64,000 bases of DNA from Paenarthrobacter nitroguajacolicus JCM 14115 (GCA_001313365.1 BBFS01000007.1:22848-86847), one strand, 5' to 3'; shown: positions 9,872-21,404, numbered from the stretch's first letter. Notes: generated by a model not told the origin, from the sequence alone. Program-made: numbers and translations.

Positions 9872-11729
9872 GTGAGCCAAAATGTGACCCCCCCCGCCAT
9901 GCGCAAACCCGAGCATCCCCCCCGTCCGCAATTGGTCCGCGACAAGTGGCTGAACCTCAACGGCACCTGGGGATTTGAGATCGACGCCGGTGACTCCGGC
10001 TTGGAGCGCGGACTCACCACGCGCGAACTCAACAGCGAAATCCTGGTTCCGTTCGCACCGGAATCTGCGCTTTCGGGGGGGATCGAGCACGTCGATTTCA
10101 TGGAAGCCGTCTGGTACCGGCGAACGGTGACGATCCCTCAGGAGTGGGCGGGTCAGAACATTCTGCTGCACTTTGGCGCCGTAGACCACGACGCCACCGT
10201 ATGGGTGAACGGGGGGTTGAAGTAGCCCGTCACCGTGGCGGCTTTACACCGTTCACTGCAGACCTCGGAGGAGTGGCCGAGCCCGGAACGGAAGCAGTAA
10301 TTGTGGTGAGGGCCAGGGATTCACGGCACGAGATGCAGGCACGCGGCAAGCAGGCCACGTGTACAACAACACCCACTGCCAGTACACCCGGACCACAGGA
10401 ATTTGGCAGACGGTGTGGATGGAAGCGGTCCCCCCCGCGGTTCATATCAAACGTCTCCGTATGACTCCGAATCTTGCTGACGCCAGCATCACACTGGAGG
10501 TGCCCGTTAGCCGTAACCGCAGCGGGCATACGGTCACCGCCGTCCTCAGCGACAAAGGTGACGTGCGTGTTGAGGCCACAGCCAAAGCAGACCTGGACCT
10601 CACGCCGTCACTCCGCCTCACCATCCCCCGCCGAATCCCTGCGGCCTTGGTCCGTCGAAGATCCGTTCCTCTACGACCTCGAAGTCAGGATTCACGATGG
10701 TTCCGGCGATGTTGTTGATCAGGTCAGCAGCTACGCAGCCGTCCGGTCCATTGCCTTGGACGGCAAGGTGGTTCGCATTAACGGCGAAGCTGTCTTCCAA
10801 CGACTCGTTCTGGATCAGGCTACTGGCCCGACTCACTGATGACCTCACCGGACGACGCAGCGTTGGTCAAGGACATCGAATTGTCCATGGCCGCAGGCTT
10901 CAACGGCGCCCGTCTGCACCAGAAAGTCTTCGAGGAACGCTTCCTCTATCACGCTGACCGCCTCGGTTATCTGGTGTGGGGCGAGTTCGGCGACTGGGGT
11001 GTCTCCGGCGGAGGAACTGTGGGGGCACAACCAAAGGCCCACAGCCAGCTTCGTGGCGCAATGGTTGGAAGTGCTGAAACGCGATTTCAACCACCCCTCC
11101 ATCATTGGCTGGTGCCCCCTCAACGAGACGCACCAAGTTCTCCACGATCGGCTGACAGTGCTGGACGACGTCACCGAGGCCATGTTCCTGGCCACCAAGC
11201 TCGCTGACCCCCACACGCCCGGTCATTGATGCTTCCGGTTACGCACACCGGATCCGGGACACGGACATTTACGATTCCCACTCCTATGAGCAAGACCCGG
11301 ACCGCTTCCGCATCGAGCAACAGGGGTTGGCGGAGGGAAAGCCGTACATCAACCGCAAGGCCGACGGCGAGGAATACTCCGTGCCGTACGCGGGCCAGCC
11401 CTACTTTGTCTCGGAGTTCGGCGGGATCTGGTGGAACAAAGTTGAGGCCCATCAGGCTGCGGACGGAAGCGACGTCGCCTCCTCGTGGGGGGGCTACGGC
11501 CAGCGCGTCAGCAGCGAGGAAGAGTTCTACACCCGCTTCGACAGCCTCTGCTCAGTGCTCCTGGATAACCCCCGACATGTTCGGTTATTGCTACACCCAG
11601 CTAACGGACGTGTTCCAGGAGAAGAACGGCATCTTCAACTTCGACCGCAGCAATAAGTTCGATCTGGAGAGAATCCGCGCAAGCCAAGTTCGGCCTGCCG
11701 CGATCGAGACCCGCCGAGGTGGCAGTTAA
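9872..11729 (+). CDS. Glycoside hydrolase family 2 protein (beta-galactosidase/glucuronidase-like)
   Basis: A retaining glycosidase of about 610 residues. The start is probably GTG at 9872. The N-terminal jelly-roll domain opens with [18 protein letters not shown] and includes [24 protein letters not shown] sequence. An immunoglobulin-like domain follows, then the TIM barrel: [34 protein letters not shown] with the acid/base Glu after Asn, and [12 protein letters not shown] with the nucleophile Glu. [19 protein letters not shown] closes the barrel. Frames change at about 10215, 10360, 10640, 10830, 11030, 11215 and 11575. No signal peptide is seen, so it is likely cytoplasmic and acts on imported oligosaccharides. 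Sugar specificity is not evident. Confidence 0.92.
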
Positions 11730-11780
11730 CCCCAATGTTTCCGCCTGGGACTGTCATTAAATGCCAACTCGGCGCGGGAT

Positions 11781-12581
11781 CTAAACCCACTGGCCCCCTG
11801 CGCACCAGGACTTCCTTGAGAAGGTCGAGCCGGTCCGACACGATTCCGTCCACGCCAAGGTCCAGCAGCCGTTCCATTTCCACAGGATCGTTGACCGTCC
11901 ACACATGGACCTGCCTGTCGCACCGGTGCGCGCGCGGATGAATCCGGGCGTCACCACGGGAAACCGCCCGTAGCGGACAGGAACTTGGAAGACGTCGACG
12001 CCGGAGAGCAGCTTGCGAGCCAAAGGAACCGGAAGCACAGGGCCGAGAAGGACGAAGAGCGCGGTCAGGGAGCTGCCCGCAGAGGAAGCCACACGACGGG
12101 AGAGCTTGGAAAGGACTGCCCGGCGGCGCCTGTCCGAGAAGCTGGTGACCAAAACCCGGTCATGGACGTCATGCTTTTCGATCGCCGCAGCCATCGGGCC
12201 CACGGAGTTCCAGTCTTTTACGTCCAAGTTCAGTCGGACCTGGGGCAGGGCAGAAACCAGCTCATCAAAGGTGGGGACGGGCTCCACTCCACCGATTCGG
12301 GCAGCCGCAACCTGGGCGGCGGTCAGTTCCGAAACCTTGCCGATGGAATCAGTCACACGGTCCAGGGAAGAATCGTGGAAAACGAGCAGTACGCCGTCGG
12401 ACGTCGTGTGGACGTCCGTTTCAAGATGGACAGTTCCGAGCTCCACTGCAGCTTGGAATGCAGCCATGGAATTCTCCAGGCCATCCAAGGAGAAACCTCG
12501 GTGGGCGAAGGCCAAAGGCCCCCCCACCGAACCGTCCTTGCGAAGGAAATAGGGCAGCATCACTCCCGTAGCGTAGCCCAT
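11781..12581 (-). CDS. Glycerophosphodiester phosphodiesterase
   Basis: Hydrolyses glycerophosphodiesters to glycerol-3-phosphate and an alcohol. ATG at 12581; after a short leader comes [20 protein letters not shown], the first catalytic His with the conserved Glu-Asn, then [20 protein letters not shown] with the metal-binding Glu/Asp and second His. The C-terminal [20 protein letters not shown] is the last strand-loop of the TIM barrel. The frame shifts at about 11930. The observed frame runs past 11781, but removing one G from the run there gives VRRGQWV and a stop at 11781, which fits the neighbouring gene end. No signal peptide is seen. Confidence 0.9.
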   Translation of the reverse strand: MGYATGVMLPYFLRKDGSVGGPLAFAHRGFSLDGLENSMAAFQAAVELGTVHLETDVHTTSDGVLLVFHDSSLDRVTDSIGKVSELTAAQVAAARIGGVEPVPTFDELVSALPQVRLNLDVKDWNSVGPMAAAIEKHDVHDRVLVTSFSDRRRRAVLSKLSRRVASSAGSSLTALFVLLGPVLPVPLARKLLSGVDVFQVPVRYGRFPVVTPGFIRARTGATGRSMCGRSTILWKWNGCWTLAWTESCRTGSTFSRKSWCAGGQWV

Positions 12582-12594
12582 GGCAGAGGCGCGG

Positions 12595-12828
12595 TTACCT
12601 CTCCTGCGGGACCGCCGCCGTCGTCGATTGCGGAACGATCGTCACGCCGTCGCTGACGTGCACCAATGTCCGGCCGCGACCGCCGTCGAGCTCCACCCAA
12701 ACCGCGGTGGCATCGCCGGTAACGGCATCCACCACGCCAGCCGACTCGAAACCCGGCGTCAGCGTGACGTTGACGCGGTCGCCCTGGCGAAGCGAACGCC
12801 AGTGATGATCCGGTTCGATGCGCCGCAA
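12595..12828 (-). CDS. Small hypothetical protein, beta-rich
   Basis: A 77-residue protein (LRRIEPDHHWRSLRQGDRVN, VWVELDGGRGRTLVHVSDGV) that looks like a small beta barrel. The only in-frame start seen is TTG at 12828, so the true N-terminus may lie about 40 bp upstream in another frame (ATG near 12868) if a base is missing. It lies just upstream of and codirectional with the GDPD gene. I do not recognise its family with certainty. Confidence 0.5.
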   Translation of the reverse strand: MRRIEPDHHWRSLRQGDRVNVTLTPGFESAGVVDAVTGDATAVWVELDGGRGRTLVHVSDGVTIVPQSTTAAVPQER

Positions 12829-13003
12829 TGGAGCGGTATTGACGTTGTTGATCCGACGCTTAGCATGGTTCCCCCTACAAGTTCAATGAGACAGATAAAC
12901 CGTGCGAACGGGTCTTGGCTGGAAGCTACGGCCGTAAGTTGAACGCCGGTTGTATGGAAGCTGGGAACCAGATGACACTGCGGGACTGACAAACTGGGGG
13001 GGC

Positions 13004-13874
13004 ATGACTGTGTTGATTGCCGGCTGCGGCGACCTTGGAACGGAAGTTGGACTGCGCTTCGCAGCTGCGGGCCATAATGTGGTTGGCCTGCGCCGGTCCC
13101 CTGAAAAGCTACCCGCGGAAATCAGGGGGCATGTTCGCGGACCTCTCCGTCGCAGTGCCGGAACTGCCGGAGGACGTGGACATTGTTGTTGTGGCTATCG
13201 CCGCAGACACGTCCACAGAAGATGCCTATCGCGCGGCGTACTTGAACGGCGTGAAGAACGTGCTGGACGCACTGGAACGGCCGTCCATCGAGCCGCAGCG
13301 GATCCTGTTCGTCTCCTCAACGGCTGTGTATAAGGATTCCGGTGGAGCTGTTGTGGACGAGTCCACGCCCACGGAGCCCACCCGTTTCAGCGGCAAGGTC
13401 CTGGTGGAAGCCGAGGACCTCTTGTTCGCCCGGACCCGCGGTACCAAAACGCAGCCCATCTCCCTGCGATTGGGCGGAATCTACGGACCGGGACGCACCC
13501 GGCTGATCGACCAAGTTCGCAGCGGCAAAGCTGTCATCCCCCGCCCTTCCCCCGGCACACCAATCGCGTGCACCGGGACGACGCCGCGGCCATGATCGTC
13601 CACCTCACCACCATGGAGGCGGTTCCTGATCCCGTCTACGTGGGCGTCGATGACTACGCGGCGGAAATGGGCGACGTCATGCGGTTCCTCGCCTCTGAAA
13701 TGGGATGCCCTGAACCCCCCGACGGCGGCACCTGGGAACGCGTCCGACGCCGGCGCGGGCGACAAGCGCTGTTCCAATAAACGCCTGCGGGCGACAGGTT
13801 TCGAATTCACCTTTCCCACTTACAAGGAGGGCTACCGCGCTTTGCTGGCCGGTGAGGGCGTGCGGCACCCGTGA
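13004..13874 (+). CDS. NAD-dependent epimerase/dehydratase-like (SDR) protein
   Basis: An extended short-chain dehydrogenase of about 285 residues. ATG at 13004 gives MTVLIAGCGDLGTEVGLRFA with a dinucleotide-binding GxGxxG. VDIVVVAIAADTSTEDAYRA, RILFVSSTAVYKDSGG and SLRLGGIYGPGRTRLIDQV are the YeeZ-like SDR pattern. The C-terminal half (HRDDAAAMIVHLTTMEAVPD, FEFTFPTYKEGYRALL) is typical. Frames change at about 13130 (one G too many, restoring IRGMFADLS), 13550 and 13720. The stop overlaps the GTG of the next gene by four bases (GTGA), so the two are translationally coupled. Confidence 0.88.
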
Positions 13875-14815
13875 ATCGCGAGGCTCCTACCGCTGCGCGG
13901 GCGCAAGCGTGGGGGGGCCGGATCTACTTCGCTGTCCAAGCCGTGGCCGGGCTGGCGTGGTGGGTGGGAGTTTTCCTGTCACCGGCCATTCGGACGGCCA
14001 CTCTCGGCAGCCTGGACCCGGTCGCCGTAGCCGCCTTCGACATTCCCTTGTTCGTCATCGCCTCGGGTGTCGCAGCGTTCGGCGTCAGGGCTGCGGCCGT
14101 GGTGGCCGCTGGTTGGACTGGCCTCGTTGCTGTCGCCTTGGCCATCTACGCAACAATCACTTCCGAAGCGGGATGGGGGGGCGTCCCGATCATGTTGGCC
14201 GCCGCCGCTTGTTCAGTGGTTGCGCTGTTCTTTGTGGTGCAAGGCCGTGTCCCTACGGAGTTGATCGTGCGGGGGGGACCCTTTGCGTTCCGTCCGGCGT
14301 CCAACCGTCGCAGTACTGCAGCCAACGTGGGGGGGGCAACCATGGGGGGGCAGTTGATCCTCTTCTGGGGGGTTTCTTCCTGGTGGTTCTTCCGTCAGCC
14401 ATTTGGTGGATCGAGCAGCGGTGGGACGTTTCCTTGCCGTTTCCCTCCGCCGCACCGCCCGCCGGTTTCGTGGTGCTGGTGCTCGCCAGTTCCCTCGGGA
14501 TCGCTTCCGCGGTGACCAGGTCCTCTGCCGGAGGCGGAACCCCTTTGCCCTCCGCCATGCCCAACCGCTTGGTCATCGCCGGGCCGTATAAGTGGGTTCG
14601 GAATCCCATGGCCGTGGCAGGCATCTCCCAAGGAGCAGCTGTGGCTGATGCTGGGTTCTTGGCTGGTGGTTGCCTACGCGGTAATTGGTTCGCTTCTGTG
14701 GAATTACGCTGTGAGGCCACACGAAGAAGCCGACTTGGAACGTCGGTTTGGCACCGAGTTCCAGCGATACCGCGACTCAGTGCGCTGCTGGATTCCGCGC
14801 CTGCGAGGAAACTAG
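13871..14815 (+). CDS. Membrane protein with isoprenylcysteine/phospholipid methyltransferase-like C-terminus
   Basis: An integral membrane protein of about 310 residues starting at GTG 13871. At least six hydrophobic helices are visible (IYFAVQAVAGLAWWVGVF, VAAFDIPLFVIASGVAAFGV, GWTGLVAVALAIYATI, ILFWGVFFLVVLP-like, FVVLVLASSLGIASAV). The C-terminus has the ICMT/PEMT signature: VIAGPYKWVRNPMAVAGI, then RPHEEADLERRFGTEFQRY with the conserved Glu-Glu and the YRDSVRCWIPR ending. It would methylate a membrane-associated substrate with SAM. Several G runs shift the frame (14270, 14330, 14370, 14640). It is coupled to the upstream epimerase gene and overlaps the converging HAD gene at its stop. 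Confidence 0.8.
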
Positions 14816-15625
14816 ACCCGCTGCTCCGTGAGCTTCGCCTCGAGAATCTGGGCCACGCCGTCGTCGTCGAAGTGCGGCGCCTGCTGCCCGGCGGCGAGGA
14901 TGGCCTCCGGGTGGCCGCTGGCCATCGCGTAACCGTGACCGGCCCAGCGCAGCATTTCGATATCGTTGGGCATGTCACCGAACGCCACGACATCAGCGGC
15001 TTCGATACCCAGCGATTCGGCGTACTTGGCCAGCGTGACAGCCTTATTGATGCCCGGAACGGACATCTCCAGCATTGCCGTCCGTGGCGCCGAATGCGTG
15101 GTGCTCACCAAATGCGCGACGGCCGGCTGCACTTCAGCCAGGAACTCGTCCGGCGTACCTTTGCGGGTGATCGCCAGGAACTTTACGACGGCGTCATCCG
15201 CCGTGAGCGTCTCGGCCAGCGGCGCGGGGGGGTGAACTCAGCGAGCAGCTCGCTGGTTTCGTTCTCGATGAAGCCCGGCTCAAGCTGGAAGCCCGTGAGA
15301 GTCTCCACAGCAAACAGGGCGTCGGGCCTGATGGACTTGATGATGCGGCGGGCTTCAAAGACGGATTCGGCACCAAGGACAGACGAGGACAGGGCCTTCT
15401 CGGTTTCGAGATCCCATACCACTGCACCGTTGGAACAGATCACGATTCCGCTGTGACCCAGCTGCTTCTGGAGCGGGTACAACCAGCGCGGCGGACGACC
15501 CGTGACGAAGACGAGTTCCACCCCCCCTGCGTCGCGGCACGCCTGGAATGCCTTGATGGTCCGGTCACTGATTTTGCGTCGTGACCGAGGATGGTGCCGT
15601 CAATATCGCTTGCTACGAGCCGCAT
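14812..15625 (-). CDS. HAD superfamily (Cof-type) phosphatase
   Basis: A sugar-phosphate or nucleotide phosphatase of the Cof/YidA subfamily, about 270 residues. ATG at 15625 gives MRLVASDIDGTILGHD with the DxDGT nucleophile motif. VELVFVTGRPPRWLYPL is motif II, KAVTLAKYAESLGI provides the Lys of motif III and VVAFGDMPNDIEMLRWAGHG motif IV, all present. The cap domain lies between. Frames change near 15570 and 15230. It ends overlapping the stop of the converging methyltransferase gene by four bases. Confidence 0.92.
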
Positions 15626-15695
15626 CAGGCCAGTCTACGTGGGCCCACGGCCCACAAGGTCGCGCGGTTCGGGGAGCGCGGCATAGTGTGAAGTC

Positions 15696-16762
15696 ATGAG
15701 TGAGAAGACCAGCGAAGTCGAAGAACACAGCACCCGCGGGGGGGCGTACGTCACCGGCGACGAGTTCACCCGGGACACCAATTACATCGAGGACCGCATC
15801 ACCCGCGACGGTGCTGCCGGACCGAACGGCGAGCCCGGCTGGCCCGTGGAGCCGGGGCGCTACCGGTTGATTGCAGCCCGGGCTTGCCCGTGGGCCAACC
15901 GTGCCGTGATCGTGCGCCGGCTTCTTGGCCTGGAGGATGTCATCAGCCTCGGCCAGCCTGGCCCCACGCACGACGCCAGATCGTGGACCTTCGATTTGGA
16001 TCCGGATGGCAAGGATCCCGTGCTGGGCATCGAGCGACTGCAGGAAGCATTCTTCCGCCGTTTCCCGGACTACCCTCGCGGAATCACTGTTCCGGCCATG
16101 GTGGACGTCCCCAGCGGCGCAGTGGTGACCAACAACTTCCCCCAAATCACGCTGGACTTCTCTACTGAATGGACAGAGTTCCACCGCCCGGGAGCGCCAC
16201 AGCTGTACCCGGAGCACCTGCGCGAGGAAATCGACCAGGTCAACAAGCGCGTGTTCACCGAGGTCAACAATGGCGTTTACAGGTGCGGCTTCGCCGGATC
16301 CCAGGAAGCGTACGAGGCGGCCTATACCCGTCTGTGGACTGCCTTGGACTGGCTGGAGGAGCGCCTAGCGAGCCAGCGGTATCTCGTGGGTGATTCGATC
16401 ACCGAGGCCGACGTCCGGCTCTTCACCACCTTGGCGCGCTTCGATGCCGTCTATCACGGCCACTTCAAGTGCAACCGCAACAAACTCAGCGAGATGCCCG
16501 CATTGTGGGCCTACGCCAGGGACCTGTTCCAGACACCGGGTTTCGGGGACACCATCGATTTCGTGCAGATCAAGCAGCACTACTACATGGTGCACGAGGA
16601 TATTAACCCCACCAAGATTGTCCCTGTGGGCCCGGACCTATGCGGATGGCTTACTGATCACGGACGGGAATCCCTCGGCGGAAGCCCCTTCGGCGACGGC
16701 ACTCCGCCAGGCCCGGTGAAAGCGGGCGAGGAAGTGGCCGCAGGCACGGGGGGGCCAGCTGA
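15696..16762 (+). CDS. Glutathione S-transferase family, Xi class (glutathionyl-hydroquinone reductase-like)
   Basis: A protein of about 355 residues with the YqjG/ECM4 architecture. ATG at 15696. The thioredoxin-like domain has RYRLIAARACPWANRAVIVR with the catalytic Cys-Pro-Trp; TVPAMVDVPSGAVVTNNFPQ is the cis-Pro region; the helical C-terminal domain includes RYLVGDSITEADVRLFTTLA and FDAVYHGHFKCNRNKLSEMP. HEDINPTKIVPVGPD and GRESLGGSPFGDGTPPGPV form the typical tail. Actinobacteria lack glutathione, so mycothiol-dependent dehalogenation or quinone reduction is likelier. The observed frame runs on to 16859, but correcting the G run at 16749 gives AGTGAS and a stop at 16760-16762, which fits the converging neighbour. 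Confidence 0.9.
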
Positions 16763-16768
16763 GCAGCT

Positions 16769-17712
16769 TTACTTATGCACTCCGTGGTTGAGCTCCGCCC
16801 GCGTGGGCGGATTCGCACCGGCCCGTGACACCGTCACGGCAGCCGCACGTGTTGCGTGATCCATGATGGCTGCCAGGGTTTCTGCGGGCATTGCCTCAAA
16901 GCGCCACGGTTCTGCGCGCCGTCCAGCCCGTGATCCACAATCGCGGACAGGAGCCCCCCCGCCATGAACGAATCGCCCGCGCCCACTGTGTCCACAACGT
17001 TCACGGATGGTGCGGGAACCTGAGTTTCACCGGCCCTCGTTACGCCCCACGGGCCACGTGAACCACGTGTTACCACCACCAGGGCCGGACCCTCAGCACC
17101 ACCCAAGGTCAGCCAGCGACGCGCGGATTCCACCGGATCGACGCCGGGATACAGCCATTCAAGGTCCTCGTCCGAGGCCTTCACGACGTCGGAAAGCACC
17201 ACAAAGCGCTCGGCTTGCGTTCGCGCATACTCGACATCCGTGATGATGCTGGGACGGCAGTTCGGGTCGAAGCTGATAGTGCTGCTCGGGTGGGCATGCT
17301 CGACGGCGGCAAGCACCTCTGCGGCGCCAGGCTCCAGGAAGGTGGCAATGGAGCCTGTGTGCAGCAGAGTGGAGCCCTGCAGCATGAGCGGCAACCGACC
17401 GGCGAGCCCGGGCAGCTCCCAGGCGAGGTCGAAAGCGTAGGTGGCGGCGCCGTCGTCGTCGATCTGCGCGGTGGCCACGCTGGTTGGCTTCTCGTCCGGC
17501 GGCAGCGGCACCATCACGGAACTCGAGCGCAAGTGCGCGGCAACGGAATCACCGTAGGCGTCCCGGCCGTAGCGACCGATGAACTGCACCGGATGGTCCA
17601 AGCGGGCCAACCCGACGGCAACGTTCAGGGGGGGGCTCCCGCCTACGTGGGCTTCGAGTCCCGAGGAACGTTGAACGACGTCGACCAGGGCCTCACCAAT
17701 GACTGTCAGCAT
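16769..17712 (-). CDS. PfkB-family carbohydrate kinase (fructokinase-like)
   Basis: An ATP-dependent ribokinase-fold sugar kinase of about 310 residues. ATG at 17712 gives MLTVIGEALVDVVQRSSG. VGGSPPLNVAVGLARLDHPV (one extra Pro from a C run) and FIGRYGRDAYGDSVAAHL form the substrate lid region; ASDEDLEWLYPG, ALVVVTRGSRG and NVVDTVGAGDSFMAG with the catalytic Asp are the PfkB signatures. Near 16900 the frame changes; the true tail continues AMPAETLAAIMDHATRAAAV and ends GVHK at 16769. The fructokinase assignment is by overall similarity; related 2-keto-sugar kinases are possible. Confidence 0.92.
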
Positions 17713-17754
17713 GGGACCACTCTGCCAGAGGCGGGCCCCCCCACGAACCACAGA

Positions 17755-18586
17755 TTACGAGAGCAGCCGTTGCACCAGTTCACGGCATTTCTTGTACGCC
17801 ACGGCCTTGGGATCGATGAGGTCGAAGTGGTCGCCAGGGACGCGCAGCAGCTGGGCCGCACTTCCTGCCGCCGTTGCCGCCGCGACGTACGCTTCGGACT
17901 GGCTTGCAGGAACGTCCTCGTCATCTGTGGCATGCACGGCATAGACGGGGGACATCGATGGGCAGTGAGCTCATAGGGTCGGCGTATTTATGCCGTTTGG
18001 GGAATCTATGGGAATCCCCCCCGCCCATGAGGTTGCAGACGGCGCCATTGCTGAGGTTTAGCTTCTCCGCTGCCGCAAGGTTCAGGAGGCCTGACTGGCT
18101 GACCACGCCTGTCAGGTGGACGGCGTTATCCTCAGGGGGGGTGCGCTGGAGCTGGCGGTCGGCGTCGGGCGTTCCAATATCCGATAGCCGCTGCGGCCCG
18201 CAGCCCAGACGGCCAAGTGGCCGCCGGCCGAGTGACCGAGCGCCACTACTTTGCCAAGTTGAAGGTCGTGGTCACCCGCGATCTCGGACAGATGGTCGAT
18301 GCCGGCCAGGATGTCCTCGAAAGTATGAGGCCAACCACCACCATTACCGGCCCGCCGGTACTCGAGGTTCCAGGCGGTAATACCGTGCGCTGCGAGGTCG
18401 CGCGCCAGGGGGCTCACCGAGCTCAGCGCCGTACTGTGAGCGCCAATATCCGCCATGGATCACAACGGCGATTCCACCGGCGACGCTGGACGCGCCGCGA
18501 TGGTTTCCGTTGGACGGTTCAGGTATGAAGAGTTCGCCCCCCCACTGACTGGGGTGTTCGCCGTAGCTGTACTTGTGCCGCAACAT
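17755..18586 (-). CDS. Alpha/beta hydrolase (arylformamidase/BD-FAE-like esterase)
   Basis: A cytoplasmic esterase of about 275 residues. ATG at 18586 is preceded by AAAGGAGGGCGCA. VVIHGGYWRSQYG is the oxyanion-hole HGG motif; AWNLEYRRAGNGGGWPHTFE and VALGHSAGGHLAVWAAGR contain the nucleophile Ser; AVHATDDEDVPASQSEAYV provides the Asp and VPGDHFDLIDP the His. The frame changes at about 18450, 18130 and 17950. Related proteins hydrolyse N-formylkynurenine or short esters; no kynurenine genes are next to it. Confidence 0.85.
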
Positions 18587-18703
18587 TGCGCCCTCCTTTG
18601 TACTGAGCCTATCGTGACGTTTCGGAAGTTTGGCTAGAGGCACCCCCCCGACGGCGGGTGGCTCAGTTGAGTGTCGGACCCGCCCCCCCGTAAGCTGGGG
18701 GGC

Positions 18704-19811
18704 ATGGCAAGCAATTGGGACAGCCTGGACCAGGCTCAGCGCGACGCAGTGGATGCGAATGTGGCGCTCTATGAGCGTGTTCGCCCCGCCCTGAAGCGGG
18801 TCACGCGCGATGTGCTGCTCACTTTGCGTGACATGTTGAACGACGCAGAGGTCACCCCTTTGTTTGTCACGGGACGGACCAAAACGGTCGAGTCGTTCCG
18901 CGAAAAGATTTCCCGTACGGATGACCCCTTGGAGCCGGGTGGGCCTCGTGTGCTCAAGTTTCCGGACCCGTTCCGCACCTTGAACGACATGGTGGGCATC
19001 CGCGTCATCACCAAGCTACCCGCGGAAAACGCTGCGGTGGCCAACATCATCAAGCGCCAGCGGCAACTCTTCGATTGCCGTGGCGACCGCGAGAAGGACA
19101 TTGGTTCCATTGAGTCAGGAACCTATGGCTATTCCAGCCGCCACCTCATTCTGCGCACCATCCAGAACGAGGCCGTGAAGGAATACCAGCACGTCTTCAA
19201 CCCGGAGATGCCTGCCAATGGCAGCTATTTCTTCGAGTGCCAGATTCGTACCGTGTTTGCGCACGCCTGGAGCGAGATCGAGCACGATATTCGCTTTAAG
19301 GCGGAAGACCCGCGGGCCTGGACGCCGCATTTCGACCGCCAGTTCACGGCCACCGCGGCCATGTTGGAAACCGTGGAGAGCGCCTTCGCCGATCTTCACG
19401 AACGCTACGAGGAAGTCCGCGGCTACTGGGATCTCGAGGGCGATGGCGGCATGCCGCTGACACCCAACCGGGTCCGGGACGTCTGGCGTACTCTTCTGCC
19501 GCACGTTGACCGTAAAGTTGATGACGACTGGGGATGGGCTGCCGAACTGCTCGCCGCCCACGGACTCACCAAGACCGTGGAGCTTGCGGGTCTGCTGAGC
19601 GCCAACCGGATCACCGAGGTCCGCAAGGCCCTGGACCACCGCTACTCCCCCCGGCCCGGACCGCCTCCTGGATGACCTCCTGCTGTGGCAGTACGGAACC
19701 GAACACATTGATCTCACCGCTGAGGCGCCCGACGTCGTCCCGCACCCGCGGCGCGACAGCCTCCAGCGGCGCCTTAAGCAGATTGAGCGCTACCGACAGA
19801 CTGCGCCCTAG
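18704..19811 (+). CDS. RelA/SpoT-domain (p)ppGpp synthetase-like protein
   Basis: A single-domain alarmone synthetase-like protein of about 368 residues starting at ATG 18704. TRDVLLTLRDMLNDAEVTPL leads in; FRTLNDMVGIRVITKLPAEN is the substrate-binding strand, ESGTYGYSSRHLILRT matches the GYxSxH motif, and FECQIRTVFAHAWSEIEHDI is the catalytic EIQxRT-like motif with the conserved Glu and Gln. The C-terminal 130 residues (YEEVRGYWDLEGDGGMPLTP onwards) are a helical extension. The frame changes at the C run near 19652 and ends RRLKQIERYRQTAP. No HD hydrolase, TGS or ACT domain is present, so it is a small-alarmone-synthetase-like protein with a long tail. Confidence 0.9.
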
Positions 19812-19834
19812 GACAACTGCACCTGTAAGGACCC

Positions 19835-21337
19835 ATGACTCCCGAGCAACTCATGTCACTGCGGGCGACCTTCCGCTCGCCCCGCCGCCTGCTGACGGAA
19901 TCCCTTGCGGGACTCGTGGTGGCTTTGGCTTTGATCCCCCCCGAGGCGATCGCGTTCTCGGTGATCGCCGGGGTGGATCCGCGCATCGGCCTCTTCGCGT
20001 CCTTCACCATGGGCGTGGTCACTGCCCTTGTGGGCGGGCGACCGGCCATGATCTCCGCGGCCACCGGTGCCGTGGCCTTGGTAATCGCACCGGTGATGAA
20101 AGAACACGGGCTGGATTATCTGATTGCCACGATCATCCTGGCGGGTGTTTTCCAGATCGTCCTGGCAGTCCTGGGCGTCACCAAGCTGATGCGTTTCATC
20201 CCGAGGTCCGTAATGATCGGCTTCGTGAACGCCTTGGCCATCCTGGTGTTTATGTCCCAGATGCCCGAGCTCTTCAACGTGCCGTGGATGGTCTATCCGA
20301 TTGTCATTGTGGCTTGGTGATCGTGTTCGGGCTGCCCCGCATTACCACGGCCATTCCTGCACCGTTGGTGGCAATCGTGGCCATCACCCTGGTTACCGTG
20401 CTCGGCAATATTGATGTTCCGACAGTCAGCGACAAGGGAGAACTCCCTGATAGCCTGCCCGGATTCTTCCTGCCGAACGTTCCCCTGAACCTGGAGACGT
20501 TCCAGATCATTGCACCCTTCGCCCTGTCCATGGCGCTGGTGGGCCTGCTCGAATCGCTGATGACAGCCAAGCTGGTGGACGACATCACGGACACACGTTC
20601 CAACAAGACGCGCGTTTCCTGGGGGCCAGGGTGCCGCGAACATTGTCACGGGATTCCTTGGTGGTCTGGGTGGTTGCGCAGTAATCGGCCAAACCATGAT
20701 CAACGTCAAGGGCTCAGGGGCTCGCAGCCGGCTCTCCACGTTCCTGGCCGGGGGGGTGTTCCTGCTGGTACTGGTGGTGGTCCTGGGCGATGTTGTGGGC
20801 CAGATCCCCATGGCCGCTCTCGTGGCCGTGATGATCTTCGTATCGCTGATCACCTTCGACTGGCACTCAGTCCGCATCTCAACGCTCAAGCGCCTGCCGA
20901 AGTCCGAGACCGCGGTCATGCTCATCACCGTTGCCGCCGTGGTGGCGACGCACAACCTCGCGGTGGGTGTCGGCGTCGGCGTCTTGACCGCCATGGTGCT
21001 GTTTGCTCGCCGGGTGGCCCACTTCGCAACTGTGGAGCGAACGGAACTCGAGCTCAACGGCGAAGTTGTCGCGACGTACACGGTGGACGGCGAATTGTTC
21101 TTTGCCTCGTCCAATGACCTGTACACGCAGTTCGACTACGCGAAAGATTCCTCAGAAGGCATAGATCGAGTGATCATCGATCTGCATGGCTCGCACATCT
21201 GGGATGCCTCAACGGTGGCAGTGCTGGATTCCGTGACCGAGAAGTACCGTAATCACGGCCGCGAGGTGGAGTTCATAGGACTCAACGAGGCCAGTATTCG
21301 TATGCGCGAACGGCTGGCCGGCAAGCTCAACTCCTAA
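19835..21337 (+). CDS. SulP-family anion transporter with STAS domain
   Basis: A sulfate/bicarbonate-type transporter of about 500 residues starting at ATG 19835, 24 bp after the RSH gene. The membrane domain has LAGLVVALALIPPEAIAFSV, GRPAMISAATGAVALVIAPV and RFIPRSVMIGFVNALAILVF, all SulP hallmarks; the gate region and RSRLSTFLAGG follow. The C-terminal cytoplasmic STAS domain has VDGELFFASSNDLYTQFDYA and IIDLHGSHIWDASTVAVLD. Frames change at about 20315 and 20630; the LAGGVF stretch has one extra Gly codon from a G run. Substrate (sulfate, bicarbonate or another anion) is undetermined. Confidence 0.93.
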
Positions 21338-21404
21338 CCCAAGTAGGTCGCAGTTAAGGCCGTTTCGAGCGCTCAAAACGGCCTTAAATGCGACTTACTT
21401 GGGT
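21337..21404. repeat. 68-bp imperfect palindrome downstream of sulP
   Basis: Two arms of about 30 bp (starting acccaagtaggtcgcagtta and ending atgcgacttacttgggt) flank an inner gagcgctc. The inner 11 bp (aacggcctta and complement) pair perfectly. It can act as a terminator for the transporter gene; its length and outer arms suggest a REP-like dispersed element. Confidence 0.7.
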
